Below are positions 28,587 through 36,611 of a stretch of 64,000 nt of DNA, one piece after another (within the stretch, counting starts at the first letter, position 1; each line of letters opens with the position of its first letter). The stretch comes from Micromonospora ferruginea (GTDB lineage Bacteria; Actinomycetota; Actinomycetes; Mycobacteriales; Micromonosporaceae). The notes beneath the pieces are model-generated. The model saw only the letters and a program-made list of their open reading frames with translations. It made no database searches and was not told where the DNA came from. Location: NCBI RefSeq assembly GCF_013694245.2, contig NZ_CP059322.2, positions 120,001 through 184,000 on the forward strand, in the 5' to 3' direction. A program made the translations under genes and the position numbers.

Positions 28587-30056
28587 GTGACGACGTTCGT
28601 TGACCGGGTCGTCCTGCACATGCAGGCCGGCGACGGGGGGCACGGCTGTGTCTCCATCCACCGGGAGAAGTTCAAGCCCTTCGGTGGCCCGGACGGCGGC
28701 AACGGCGGCCACGGGGGCAGCGTGTCGCTGGTGGTCGACCCCCAGGTCACCACGCTGCTCGACTTCCACTTCCGGCCGCACCTGAAGGCCGAGAACGGCA
28801 AGGGCGGGGCCGGCTCGAACCGCGACGGCGGCAACGGCCGCGATCTGGTCATCAAGGTCCCGAACGGCACTGTGGTGCAGAGCCTCGACGGTGCGGTGCT
28901 GGCCGACCTGGTCGGCGTGGGCACCACGTTCGAGGCGGCCCGGGGCGGTCGGGGCGGCCGGGGCAACGCCTCGCTGGCCAACGCCCGCCGCAAGGCGCCG
29001 GGCTTCGCCGAACTGGGCGAGCCGGGCGACAAGCTCGACGTGGTGCTGGAGCTGAAGAGCGTCGCCGACGTCGGCCTGGTCGGCTTCCCGTCCGCCGGCA
29101 AGTCCTCGCTGATCTCGGTGATCTCCGCCGCCAAGCCGAAGATCGCCGACTACCCGTTCACCACGCTGGTGCCGAACCTGGGCGTGGTCCGGGTGGACAA
29201 CCACACGTTCACCGTCGCCGACGTGCCCGGCCTGATCCCGGGGGCGGCCACCGGCAAGGGGCTGGGCCTGGAGTTCCTCCGCCACGTCGAGCGCTGCGCC
29301 GTGCTGGTGCACGTGGTCGACACCGCGACGCTGGAGCCGGGCCGGGACCCGCTGGCCGACATCGACGCCATCGAGTCGGAGCTGACCCAGTACGGCGGGC
29401 TCGCCGACCGGCCGCGGCTGGTCGCGTTGAACAAGGTCGACGTGCCGGACGGCAAGGACCTGGCCGACATCGTCCGCCCCGACCTGGAGGCCCGCGGCTT
29501 CCGCGTCTTCGACGTCTCCAGCGCCACCCGGGAGGGGCTGCGCGAGCTGACGTTCGCGATGGCCCAGCTCGTCGACGAGGGCCGCCGGGCCGCCCCGCCG
29601 GCCGAGCCGACCCGGATCGTGATCCGCCCGAAGGCGGTCGACGACGCCGGCTTCACCATCGAGGCCGAGGAGGACGGCTCGTACACGGTGCGGGGCAGCC
29701 GGCCGGAGCGCTGGGTGAAGCAGACCAACTTCGACAACGACGAGGCGGTGGGCTATCTGGCCGACCGGCTGGCCCGCCTGGGCGTCGAGGAGAAGCTGGC
29801 GAAGGCCGGCGCGCAGGCCGGCGACCTGGTGCGGATCGGCGAGCGGGAGTTCGACTGGCAGCCCACGCTCTACGCCGGTGTCGACTTCGTCCCCGGCAAC
29901 CGGGGCACCGACCTGCGGCTGGAGGACAAGTCGACGCGTCCCCGGGCCGCCGACCGGCTGGAGGCGCGCAAGGCCCGCCGCCGTCGCCCGGAGGACGAGA
30001 TCGAGGGCGCGCCGGAGACCGCGGTGGACGACCTGGACGACCCGGACGACGACTAG
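28587..30056 (+). CDS. obgE: Obg family GTPase
   Basis: 489 aa essential GTPase for late 50S assembly and stress signalling. The Gly-rich Obg fold (1-160, [13 protein letters not shown]) is followed by a G domain with G1 [10 protein letters not shown] near 166, G3 DVPGLIPGA near 212 and G4 NKVD near 284. An OCT domain (about 343-430) and a charged tail ([10 protein letters not shown]) follow. The GTG start has GGAAGG 9 nt upstream. The order rplU-rpmA-obg is nearly universal. Confidence 0.97.
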   Translation: MTTFVDRVVLHMQAGDGGHGCVSIHREKFKPFGGPDGGNGGHGGSVSLVVDPQVTTLLDFHFRPHLKAENGKGGAGSNRDGGNGRDLVIKVPNGTVVQSLDGAVLADLVGVGTTFEAARGGRGGRGNASLANARRKAPGFAELGEPGDKLDVVLELKSVADVGLVGFPSAGKSSLISVISAAKPKIADYPFTTLVPNLGVVRVDNHTFTVADVPGLIPGAATGKGLGLEFLRHVERCAVLVHVVDTATLEPGRDPLADIDAIESELTQYGGLADRPRLVALNKVDVPDGKDLADIVRPDLEARGFRVFDVSSATREGLRELTFAMAQLVDEGRRAAPPAEPTRIVIRPKAVDDAGFTIEAEEDGSYTVRGSRPERWVKQTNFDNDEAVGYLADRLARLGVEEKLAKAGAQAGDLVRIGEREFDWQPTLYAGVDFVPGNRGTDLRLEDKSTRPRAADRLEARKARRRRPEDEIEGAPETAVDDLDDPDDD

Positions 30057-30114
30057 TCCGGCTCCGTCCGTGTCGGGGACGTCGCGCGGAAACCTCCGCG
30101 AAATCCGGTCGACC

Positions 30115-30120
30115 TAGCGT
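30115..30120 (+). promoter_or_regulatory. leaderless -10 box of the GNAT gene
   Basis: TAGCGT ends 6 nt before the ATG at 30127; no ribosome binding site. The same hexamer precedes the DegV and comEA genes. Confidence 0.5.
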
Positions 30121-30126
30121 GGCCGG

Positions 30127-30594
30127 ATGCTGATCGAATCCCGGCCCGCCACCGACCCGGAGATCGCCACGCTCGTCGCCGCTCAGCAGCGTGAGCTGCG
30201 GGACGCCGACGGCGGCCTGGATGGTCAGGTGACCGTGGTGCACACCGACATCCACTACCTGGCGGCCGTGGTGGGCGGCCGGGCGGTCGGCTGCGGCGGC
30301 CTCCAGGCGCTCGACGCCGACACCGGCGAGCTGAAGCGGATGTACGTCCGGCCGGCGTTCCGAGGTCGGGGAATCGCCCGCCAGGTGCTGGCCGCGCTGG
30401 AGGAGTTGGCGTTCCGGCGGGGGCACCGCGCGGTGTGCCTGGAGACCGGCACCTACCTGCCGGCGGCGATCGCGCTCTACCGGTCCGCCGGCTACCGGCC
30501 CGTCCCCGTGTACGGCGAGTACGTCGACAACCCGTACAGCGTGTGCTTCGCCAAGCGCCTGCCGGTGGCGGTGCAAGGAGGGGCCCCTTCCTAA
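30127..30594 (+). CDS. GNAT family N-acetyltransferase
   Basis: 155 aa. Transfers an acetyl group from acetyl-CoA to an unknown amine. The acetyl-CoA loop [11 protein letters not shown], preceded by LKRMYVRP, and the [16 protein letters not shown]-terminal block are typical. The last seven residues (VQGGAPS) and the TAA stop are encoded by a copy of the intergenic repeat element (30575 onward), so the native C-terminus was probably altered when the element arrived. Likely monocistronic and leaderless. Confidence 0.9.
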   Translation: MLIESRPATDPEIATLVAAQQRELRDADGGLDGQVTVVHTDIHYLAAVVGGRAVGCGGLQALDADTGELKRMYVRPAFRGRGIARQVLAALEELAFRRGHRAVCLETGTYLPAAIALYRSAGYRPVPVYGEYVDNPYSVCFAKRLPVAVQGGAPS

Positions 30595-30624
30595 CGCCTG
30601 ACGTCGAGAAGGGGCCCCTTCTCA
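30575..30624 (-). repeat. intergenic GC-palindrome element, copy 4 (E4)
   Basis: Arms aaggaggggccccttcctaa and gagaaggggccccttctcac flank CGCCTGACGTCG, a diverged reversed core. The left arm is translated as the C-terminus of the GNAT protein and supplies its stop codon. Confidence 0.75.
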
Positions 30625-30656
30625 CACCCTGCTCGGCGGGGCCTCGTCGTGCCTGG

Positions 30657-31127
30657 TCAGGGCCGGTCGATCGGGGTGTCCAGCCGGCTACCGGTGCCTC
30701 GGTCGTTGCTCAGCAGCAGGCCGGTGGCGAGCAAGCCGAAGCCGAGCGCCAGGTGCAGCCAGTTGTCGGCGTGGTTCACCGGCACGAAGTTGATCGCGCT
30801 CTCCCGGCTGTCGATGGCGAAGCCGTAGAGCCACAGCACCAGGTAGAGCGCGCCGCCGCCGGCCAGGAACGCCCGCGCGCCGGCCAGCCGGCGGGCCGCC
30901 ACCAGCCCGACCAGCCCGAAGAGCAGGTGCACCAGGTTGTGCAGCACCGACACCTGGAACAGCCCGAGCAGCTTCGCGCCGGAGTGGTGCCCGGCAAACG
31001 TCATCTCGCCGTAGTGCGTGGTGACGCCGGGAACGAAGCCGAGCACGCCGATCAGCACGAAGAGGGCCGCCGCCGCGAGGGCGACCTTCTGCACGGCTGG
31101 CCGGGCCGATGCGTGTTCGCGTGCCAT
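30657..31127 (-). CDS. DUF4383 family membrane protein
   Basis: 156 aa with four hydrophobic segments (about 13-33, 55-78, 83-103, 112-135). The LHNLVHLLFGLVGLVAAR and NHADNWLHLALGFGLL motifs are those of DUF4383. Function is unknown. The ATG at 31127 was preferred because GGGGGTG lies 6 nt upstream; a GTG three codons earlier is possible. It converges on the GNAT gene with repeat copy 4 between them. Confidence 0.85.
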   Translation of the reverse strand: MAREHASARPAVQKVALAAAALFVLIGVLGFVPGVTTHYGEMTFAGHHSGAKLLGLFQVSVLHNLVHLLFGLVGLVAARRLAGARAFLAGGGALYLVLWLYGFAIDSRESAINFVPVNHADNWLHLALGFGLLATGLLLSNDRGTGSRLDTPIDRP

Positions 31128-31324
31128 CACGGTCACCCCCGTCGGAGCTGCTCACCGCCCGGGCGGGCGGCACCCCATTCTGTGACCGGTGCGGGCCGCC
31201 GCCGCAGAGAAATGGCGAATCAGGCATGGACCCGGCGACCGGGGGTAGGGCAGTTGTCACGCGGAAAGTAATCGCGTGCCCCCCGATATTCGAAAACCGC
31301 TGGATCACGAGCGGAAGGGACACC

Positions 31325-32104
31325 ATGACTCAGGATCTTTCCCCCACGTCCGCCACGTACGAGTCGACGAACGGCGGCGGCGTACGCGACCAGGCGCGCC
31401 AGGTCGGCAACGATGCCGTGAACGCGGGCGGCGCGGTGGCGCAGACCGCCAAGGAGCAGGGCCGGGAGGTGGTGGGCGAGGCCAGGCGGCAGGCCCGCGA
31501 CCTCTACGGCGAGGCCCGCGGCCAGGTCACCTCGCAGGCCGGTCAGCAGCAGCAGCGGGCCGCCAGCGGCCTGCGGTCGCTGGCCGACGAGATGCGGTCG
31601 ATGGCGCAGCAGGGTGGCGGCTCCGGGCCGGTCACCGAGCTGGCCCACCAGGCCGCCGAGCGGGTGCACGGCGTGGCCGGCTGGCTGGAGCAGCGGGAGC
31701 CGGGCGACCTGCTCAACGAGGTGAAGGGCTACGCCCGCCGCAACCCCGGCACGTTCCTGGTCGGCGCCGCCCTGCTGGGTGTGGTCGCCGGCCGGCTCAC
31801 CCGGAACATCGCCGCGGTGGGCAACGACGGCGGCGCCGGGCAGTCGTACGACCCGGACCGGACCGCCGTCATCCCGACCGCGCCGGTCGTGCCGGCCCAG
31901 ACGCCGCCGGGCGGCTACCTGGACCCGACCCCGGGCAGCTACGCCGAGCCGGACCCGGGCTACTCCGCGCCGGGCGCGACCTACCCGGGCGGCGCCCCGG
32001 ACACCTATGCCGACCCGGTCGGCGGCACCGGCCAGCCGCTGCCCCCGCCCACCCGGACCGACCCGCTGCCGGGCGTCCCGTCCACCGGCGCCCCGCGCCC
32101 GTGA
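31325..32104 (+). CDS. membrane-associated Ala/Gln-rich helical protein, unknown function
   Basis: 259 aa. The N-terminal helical part (about 18-120) is rich in Ala, Gln, Arg and Glu (QARDLYGEARGQVTSQAGQQ), resembling LEA-like or CsbD-like stress proteins. One membrane segment (142-158, PGTFLVGAALLGVVAGR) and a Pro/Gly/Tyr-rich tail follow. GGAAGGG lies 7 nt before the ATG; a longer in-frame start is rejected. It heads a three-gene cluster (31-nt gap, then ATGA overlap), and all three share a helical region plus membrane segment. A role in envelope or stress physiology is inference only. Confidence 0.75.
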   Translation: MTQDLSPTSATYESTNGGGVRDQARQVGNDAVNAGGAVAQTAKEQGREVVGEARRQARDLYGEARGQVTSQAGQQQQRAASGLRSLADEMRSMAQQGGGSGPVTELAHQAAERVHGVAGWLEQREPGDLLNEVKGYARRNPGTFLVGAALLGVVAGRLTRNIAAVGNDGGAGQSYDPDRTAVIPTAPVVPAQTPPGGYLDPTPGSYAEPDPGYSAPGATYPGGAPDTYADPVGGTGQPLPPPTRTDPLPGVPSTGAPRP

Positions 32105-32135
32105 GCCGCCGGACCGGCAGAAGGGAGGCGACGGC

Positions 32136-32588
32136 ATGACCGTGCCGACGCAGGACCCGGGCTACCAGGCGCCGGGTGCCCCGCACCAGGCCGACGAGGT
32201 GCGGGCCACCTCGATCGGGCAGCTCATGAGCCAGGTCACCGGCGACCTCTCCACGCTGATGCGGCAGGAGGTCGAGCTGGCCAAGGCCGAGATCCGCCAG
32301 GAGGGCAAGAAGGCCGGCAAGGCGGCCGGCCTGTACGGCGGCGCCGGCTTCGGCGGCTACATGGTGGCGCTCTTCGTCTCGATCGCGGTGTGGCAGTTCC
32401 TCGACAACGTCATGGACTCCGGCCTGGCCGCGCTCATCGTGGCCGTGGTGTGGGCCGTGATCGCCGCGGTCCTCTACTCGAAGGCGAAGAAGAACGCCGA
32501 GCAGATCCGCGGCCTGAAGCAGACCAACGACAGCGTGCAGCGCATCCCCGACGCGCTCAAGCCGCACCCGGAGGGAGTCACCCGATGA
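32136..32588 (+). CDS. phage holin superfamily (DUF1469-like) membrane protein
   Basis: 150 aa. The cytoplasmic N-terminus includes LMSQVTGDLSTLMRQEVELA. Two membrane helices follow (GGYMVALFVSIAVWQFL and LAALIVAVVWAVIAAVLY) and then a basic tail. The pattern matches the holin-superfamily III/DUF1469 proteins common in actinobacterial chromosomes; nothing phage-like is nearby. AAGGGAGG precedes the ATG. The stop overlaps the next gene as ATGA. Confidence 0.82.
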   Translation: MTVPTQDPGYQAPGAPHQADEVRATSIGQLMSQVTGDLSTLMRQEVELAKAEIRQEGKKAGKAAGLYGGAGFGGYMVALFVSIAVWQFLDNVMDSGLAALIVAVVWAVIAAVLYSKAKKNAEQIRGLKQTNDSVQRIPDALKPHPEGVTR

Positions 32589-33223
32589 GCACCGATCCCG
32601 ACCAGATCCGCCGCGAGATCGAAGCCACCCGCAACAACCTCAGCTCGGACGTGGACGCCCTGGCGTACAAGGTCAGTCCGGGCCGCATCGTCGACGACCG
32701 CAAGCAGCGCGTGCGCAGCGCGCTGACGAACGTGAAGGACAAGGTGATGGGAACCGCTTCCGACCTCGGCCACAGCACCGGCCACGCCGCCCACTCGGTG
32801 GGGGATCACGCCTCCTCGGCCGCCTCCACGGTGGGCGACAAGGCGCACTCCGCCGCCTCCACGGTGGGCGAGGCCGCCCAGCGGGCGCCGCAGGTGGTGC
32901 GGCAGAAGTCCCAGGGCAACCCGATCGCCGCCGGCGTGATCGCCTTCGGCGTCGGCATGCTGGTCTCCTCGCTGATCCCGGCCACCCGTCGTGAGCAGGA
33001 ACTCGCCGCGCAGGTCAAGGAGAAGGCGACCGAGCACAGCGGCGTGGTCAAGGAGAAGCTGGGCGAGGTCGCCGGCGAGCTGAAGGACGAGCTGCGCGAG
33101 CCGGCCCAGCACGCCGCCGAGTCGGTGCGCTCGACCGCGCAGGACGCCGCGCACGCGGTCAGGGACGACAGCCGCAGCGCCGCGCAGGACGTGCGGGAGA
33201 GCGCGCACCAGGCCCGGTCCTGA
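32585..33223 (+). CDS. DUF3618 domain protein
   Basis: 212 aa. The N-terminal DUF3618 segment DPDQIRREIEATRNNLSSDV is followed by Ala/Ser/His-rich repeats (ASSAASTVGDKAHSAASTVG), one membrane helix (NPIAAGVIAFGVGMLVSSLI) and a long Glu/Ala helical tail. Its ATG overlaps the stop of the holin-like gene. DUF3618 and DUF1469 genes often co-occur in actinobacteria; function unknown. Confidence 0.85.
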   Translation: MSTDPDQIRREIEATRNNLSSDVDALAYKVSPGRIVDDRKQRVRSALTNVKDKVMGTASDLGHSTGHAAHSVGDHASSAASTVGDKAHSAASTVGEAAQRAPQVVRQKSQGNPIAAGVIAFGVGMLVSSLIPATRREQELAAQVKEKATEHSGVVKEKLGEVAGELKDELREPAQHAAESVRSTAQDAAHAVRDDSRSAAQDVRESAHQARS

Positions 33224-33237
33224 CCACCGCCCCTCGT

Positions 33238-33289
33238 GTTAGGCGGGGGCCCTTCTTATCGCCCAGGCGTTAACAAGGGCCCCCGCCTT
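33238..33289 (+). repeat. intergenic GC-palindrome element, copy 5 (E5)
   Basis: Arms ttaggcgggggcccttctta and taacaagggcccccgccttc pair almost perfectly around ATCGCCCAGGCG. It lies between convergent genes; on the minus strand the right arm encodes the last residues and stop (TAA) of the glycosyltransferase. Confidence 0.8.
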
Positions 33290-34346
33290 CGCACGTCTCG
33301 ACCCAGCCGGCCAACTCGTCCGGGCGGCGGGCCAGCCGCTTGCGCAACGTGCGGGAGGAGTGCGCGGCCACCCTCAGCCGGCTGCCCGCGTAGGGCGCCC
33401 CGCCGCGCAGCCGCAGGCCCACCGCGAGCCACCCGCACACCCCGCGTTCCAGCAGCCACAGCGGCGCGGCGAGCGTGGCGTGCGCCGGGAAGACCCGCGC
33501 CCCACCGGCCCGTCGCCGGCCCAGCTCCGCCACCGCGACCGCGACCAGCCCGGCCCGCAGCAGCAGCCCCGGGCGGCGGGCGGCGAGCGCGGCGGCCGTG
33601 GCCGGCAGCACCGCCAGCGAGGCCAGCAGCCACGCCGGTCGGGCCGTCTCGTCGTACGCCTGGCGGACCCGCTGGCCGAGGAAGTGCGCGGCGACCGGTG
33701 GGCGCCGCCGAACGTACAGCCAGGCCGGGCCGGCCGTGCTGCCGCCGTACGCGCGCACGGTCCGGTGCAGCTCCAGGTTCTCGAAGAGCACGTCCGGGTC
33801 GTAGCCGCCCATGGCCAGGAACGTGCCCCGACGTACCGCCAGCGTGCCCGGCCAGTCCCCGCCCAGCGCCCGGGCGAGCAGCGTCCGGCCGGTGTCCCAC
33901 CAGGCGTGCCAGGGCAGCGGGTCGAAGTGGTTCTGCGGCCGGACCAGGTCCACCCGGTCGAGCAGCTCGTGCACGGCCCGCAGCGCCGGCAGGTCGTACC
34001 GGACGTCGTCGTCGGCGATCACCACGTGCTCGTGGCGGGCCAGCGCGACGCCGGTGAGCACGCTGAGCACCTTGCCGTTGCGCCCGCGCAGCGCGGGATC
34101 CGGCGGGACGTGCCGGACCAGCCCCCGCCAGGCGGCGGCGTGCCGGGCGTACCGGCCCGGCGGCGAGCCGTCGACCACCACCACGTCGACCCACCGGGAC
34201 AGCTCGCGCAGGTATCCGGTCAGCTCGTCGAGCCCGTGGTCGTCGGTGGCGCGCAGCGGCAGGACGTACGCCATCGGCAGCCGGGCCGGCGCGGGCCCGG
34301 CGGCGGCCCGGGCGGGGCGCGGGCGGGCCGGAGCGGTGCGGGTCAC
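33270..34346 (-). CDS. family 2-type glycosyltransferase
   Basis: 358 aa. A GT-A Rossmann region (MAYVLPLRATDDHGLDEL, VVVDGSPPGRY) contains an acidic sugar-nucleotide/metal motif, VIADDDVRYD. Acceptor-region motifs (RPQNHFDPLPWHAWWDTGR) and two hydrophobic C-terminal segments suggest membrane association. The C-terminal residues EGGGPC and the TAA stop derive from repeat copy 5. The GTG start has GGGAGGCGAC upstream. It lies 82 nt after the stop of the P450 gene on the same strand and is probably co-transcribed. Donor and acceptor unknown. Confidence 0.85.
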   Translation of the reverse strand: MTRTAPARPRPARAAAGPAPARLPMAYVLPLRATDDHGLDELTGYLRELSRWVDVVVVDGSPPGRYARHAAAWRGLVRHVPPDPALRGRNGKVLSVLTGVALARHEHVVIADDDVRYDLPALRAVHELLDRVDLVRPQNHFDPLPWHAWWDTGRTLLARALGGDWPGTLAVRRGTFLAMGGYDPDVLFENLELHRTVRAYGGSTAGPAWLYVRRRPPVAAHFLGQRVRQAYDETARPAWLLASLAVLPATAAALAARRPGLLLRAGLVAVAVAELGRRRAGGARVFPAHATLAAPLWLLERGVCGWLAVGLRLRGGAPYAGSRLRVAAHSSRTLRKRLARRPDELAGWVETCEGGGPC

Positions 34347-34428
34347 GTCGCCTCCCGTCGGATGGGCTCCGCGAGTTGCCGGAATACGACCCGTGAAACC
34401 GGCTCGTGCGGATCCGGTCGGCCCCCGG

Positions 34429-35676
34429 TCACCCGGCCGGCCGCACCCCGTCCACGATCAGTCCGCTGGGCGGCAGCGTCGGCATCCGGCTCAGGTCCAG
34501 CGCGAGGTCCTGCGGCGGGACCCGGTAGCTCATCGCGCCGGTCAGCGCGGCCACCGCCTGTTTCATCAGCTCGATCGTGATCCACTCCCCGGCGCAGCGG
34601 TGCCCGGTGCGGTGGTCGCCGCCGCCCTGCGGGATCAGGCCGAACGGGTCGTCCCGCCAGCCGGCGAAGCGTTCCGGGCGGAACCGCTCCGGCTCCGGCC
34701 AGATCTCCGGGTGGTGGTTCGTCCCGTACAGGTCGAGCAGCACGCGGCGGCCCTGCGGGAACGCGTACCCCCGCCAGTCGAACGAGCGGCGGACCCGGGC
34801 CGCGGCGAGCGGGAAGAACGGGTAGTAGCGGCGGACCTCCTGCACGAACTGCTCGGCGGTGGCGTCGTCGGCGCGTACCCGGTCCCGCCAGTGCGGATGG
34901 TCGTGCAGCGCCAGCGCGAGAAAGACCACGTACCGGTCCACCGCGACCGTGGGGCGCAGCACGTTGAGCAGCTCCACCGCGGCGATCCGGGGCGGCAACG
35001 GCACGCCCTGCTCGTCGCGGTGTTCGGCGATCACCCGCAGCGCGCTGCCCTCGGGGGCGGGCAGCGCGCCGGCGCGTACCCGCTCGACCAGCGCGCGGGC
35101 CCACCGTTCGGCCCGGCGGCGGCCGATCAGGCCGCGCCAGTGCTTCGGGCCCAGCACGGCCGGCCCCTCGATCATGGCGTGCATCTCGGCGGTCCGCCGG
35201 CGCACGTCGGACTCGGCCAGCGGTACGCCGGCCCAGGCCCAGACCGCCCGGGTCAGCATCCGGCCCACCTCGTCGTAGAGCACCACCGGGCCGTTCGCCG
35301 CCCAGGTCGGGATGCGGGCCCGCCACTCGTCGGCGAAGAGCTGCCCGAGCCGGCGGATCGCGTCCGGCGTCATGATCGACATGAACATCGCCTTGCGGGC
35401 CCGGTGCGCCGCCCCGTCGAGGCCCTGCACGCCGCCGACCCCGGTCAGCGTGCGCTGCCCGCGCAACGGCGTCGCCCCGCGCCGGACGAACCGCTCCTCG
35501 TCGTAGAACAGCTCGGCGGCGTCCCGGCCGCGCAGGCAGATCGTCGGTTCCAGGAGCAGCCGGGTCTGCACCACGTCGCTGCCGAACCGGTCGCAGCGCG
35601 CGCCCACGAAGCGGTAGCCCTCACGGAGGAACGCCAGCGTGCTGTCCGGGCTCCGGTCGCTCGGCATGGTGCTCAT
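34429..35676 (-). CDS. CYP152-type fatty-acid peroxygenase cytochrome P450
   Basis: 415 aa. The heme loop PQGGGDHRTGHRCAGEW carries the axial Cys361. The I-helix has R241-P242 (LLNVLRPTVAVDRY) instead of the usual acid-alcohol pair, and RRYYPFFPL and LLDLYGTNHHPEIWPEPERF follow. These are the hallmarks of the H2O2-using fatty-acid hydroxylases/decarboxylases (P450-BSbeta, SPalpha; Arg242/Pro243 in BSbeta). No ferredoxin or reductase is near, consistent with peroxide use. The ATG at 35676 has AGGAG 9 nt upstream. Expected reaction: alpha- or beta-hydroxylation (or decarboxylation) of free fatty acids. Confidence 0.92.
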   Translation of the reverse strand: MSTMPSDRSPDSTLAFLREGYRFVGARCDRFGSDVVQTRLLLEPTICLRGRDAAELFYDEERFVRRGATPLRGQRTLTGVGGVQGLDGAAHRARKAMFMSIMTPDAIRRLGQLFADEWRARIPTWAANGPVVLYDEVGRMLTRAVWAWAGVPLAESDVRRRTAEMHAMIEGPAVLGPKHWRGLIGRRRAERWARALVERVRAGALPAPEGSALRVIAEHRDEQGVPLPPRIAAVELLNVLRPTVAVDRYVVFLALALHDHPHWRDRVRADDATAEQFVQEVRRYYPFFPLAAARVRRSFDWRGYAFPQGRRVLLDLYGTNHHPEIWPEPERFRPERFAGWRDDPFGLIPQGGGDHRTGHRCAGEWITIELMKQAVAALTGAMSYRVPPQDLALDLSRMPTLPPSGLIVDGVRPAG

Positions 35677-35926
35677 CTCGGCTGCTCCTGACGCGGGTCG
35701 GCCGCCGTGCACGACGTTGTCCGCTACCTACCCGGGGCGACCCGACCGAATCCTCCGTTTCCCCAGCTCAACCCGGGTGAGGGCAGTCGTCGGGCAATCG
35801 GAGCGGGGCTGGCCCCTCCCCGGGGGCGGAAAAGCTGGTTGGCTCGACTCACGGATCGGCGACAGCCGGTCCGGCCCCGCCGGCGCGAGGTCCGGCGGGG
35901 TCACCGGAGGCGGGGGAGGGGCACGG

Positions 35927-36316
35927 ATGCGTGACGACCGGGCGGCACGGCGGCGGCACCGCGACGCGGTGGCCGGGCTGCGGGGCGGCGGCCGGGAGGA
36001 ACCGCTGATCGGCGGGCCCCGGCGCCCCGGGGCCCGCCCACCGCGGTTCTTCACCGTGCATCTGGGCTTCGCGGCCGCCGATCCCGCCGTCGCGCGCGAG
36101 CTGGCCGTCGCGTACGCCGAAGCGCTCGACCTGCTCCGCCCGGAGCTGGCGCTCGGCGCGGCGGCGCTGTCCCCGGCGGACGCCTGGCACCGCGCCGAGC
36201 GGCTGTTCTGCGGTGCGCTCGGGCCCGACGGCGAGCGCTGCGCCGACGTGGCCGGCCATCCCGGCTTCCACCACGCGCCCGGCCCGGGCGGGCTCGGCTG
36301 GGGCGACGGTGACTGA
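35927..36316 (+). CDS. hypothetical protein
   Basis: 129 aa. A basic N-terminus (RRRHRD) leads into a helical segment (DPAVARELAVAYAEALDLLR) and a C-terminal CGALGPDGERCADVAGHPGFHH cluster of Cys and His that could bind metal. GGGGGAGGG lies about 8 nt before the ATG. No family recognised. The 250 bp upstream, up to the divergent P450, show no clear promoter. Confidence 0.65.
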   Translation: MRDDRAARRRHRDAVAGLRGGGREEPLIGGPRRPGARPPRFFTVHLGFAAADPAVARELAVAYAEALDLLRPELALGAAALSPADAWHRAERLFCGALGPDGERCADVAGHPGFHHAPGPGGLGWGDGD

Positions 36317-36332
36317 CCCGACGGGGTCAGTC
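36311..36332. terminator. bidirectional terminator overlapping two stop codons
   Basis: Perfect 9-bp stem gactgaccc/gggtcagtc with loop gacg. It contains both the stop of the gene ending at 36316 and the TCA stop of the minus-strand gene at 36327. Confidence 0.75.
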
Positions 36333-36545
36333 CAGGTCGAACTCGCCGTCCTGCGCGCCCGCGACGAAGGCGTCCCACTCGGCCTGGGTGAAGACCAGGA
36401 CGGGGCCGTCCGGCTCGGCCGAGTTGCGCATGCCGATCAGGTCGTCGACGAAGGCCACCTCGACCGCCCCCTCGGACGTGTCGCCCTCGGCTCGCTGCCA
36501 AACCGCCCGAGAAAGGTCGAAATCGCCCTTGGGGTGCTGACCCAT
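36327..36545 (-). CDS. DUF397 domain protein
   Basis: 72 aa. The DUF397 pattern is present: FDLSRAVWQRAEGD at the start, VEVAFVDDLIGMRNSAEPDG, and VLVFTQAEWDAFVAGAQDGEFD at the end. These small proteins usually sit beside an XRE regulator in antibiotic-producing actinobacteria; no such partner is adjacent, so this is an orphan copy. GGAGGAAC lies before the ATG. Confidence 0.9.
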   Translation of the reverse strand: MGQHPKGDFDLSRAVWQRAEGDTSEGAVEVAFVDDLIGMRNSAEPDGPVLVFTQAEWDAFVAGAQDGEFDLD

Positions 36546-36611
36546 CGTTGTTCCTCCATCGCCACGTGTCACGGGAAGGCCCGTGCGGACCTCATCGGGC
36601 AGGATAAGCGG

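Noticed and set aside
32136-32588. Prophage remnant suggested by a holin-family gene
   Set aside because: No capsid, tail, integrase or lysis partner nearby; this holin-superfamily type is a common chromosomal gene in actinobacteria.
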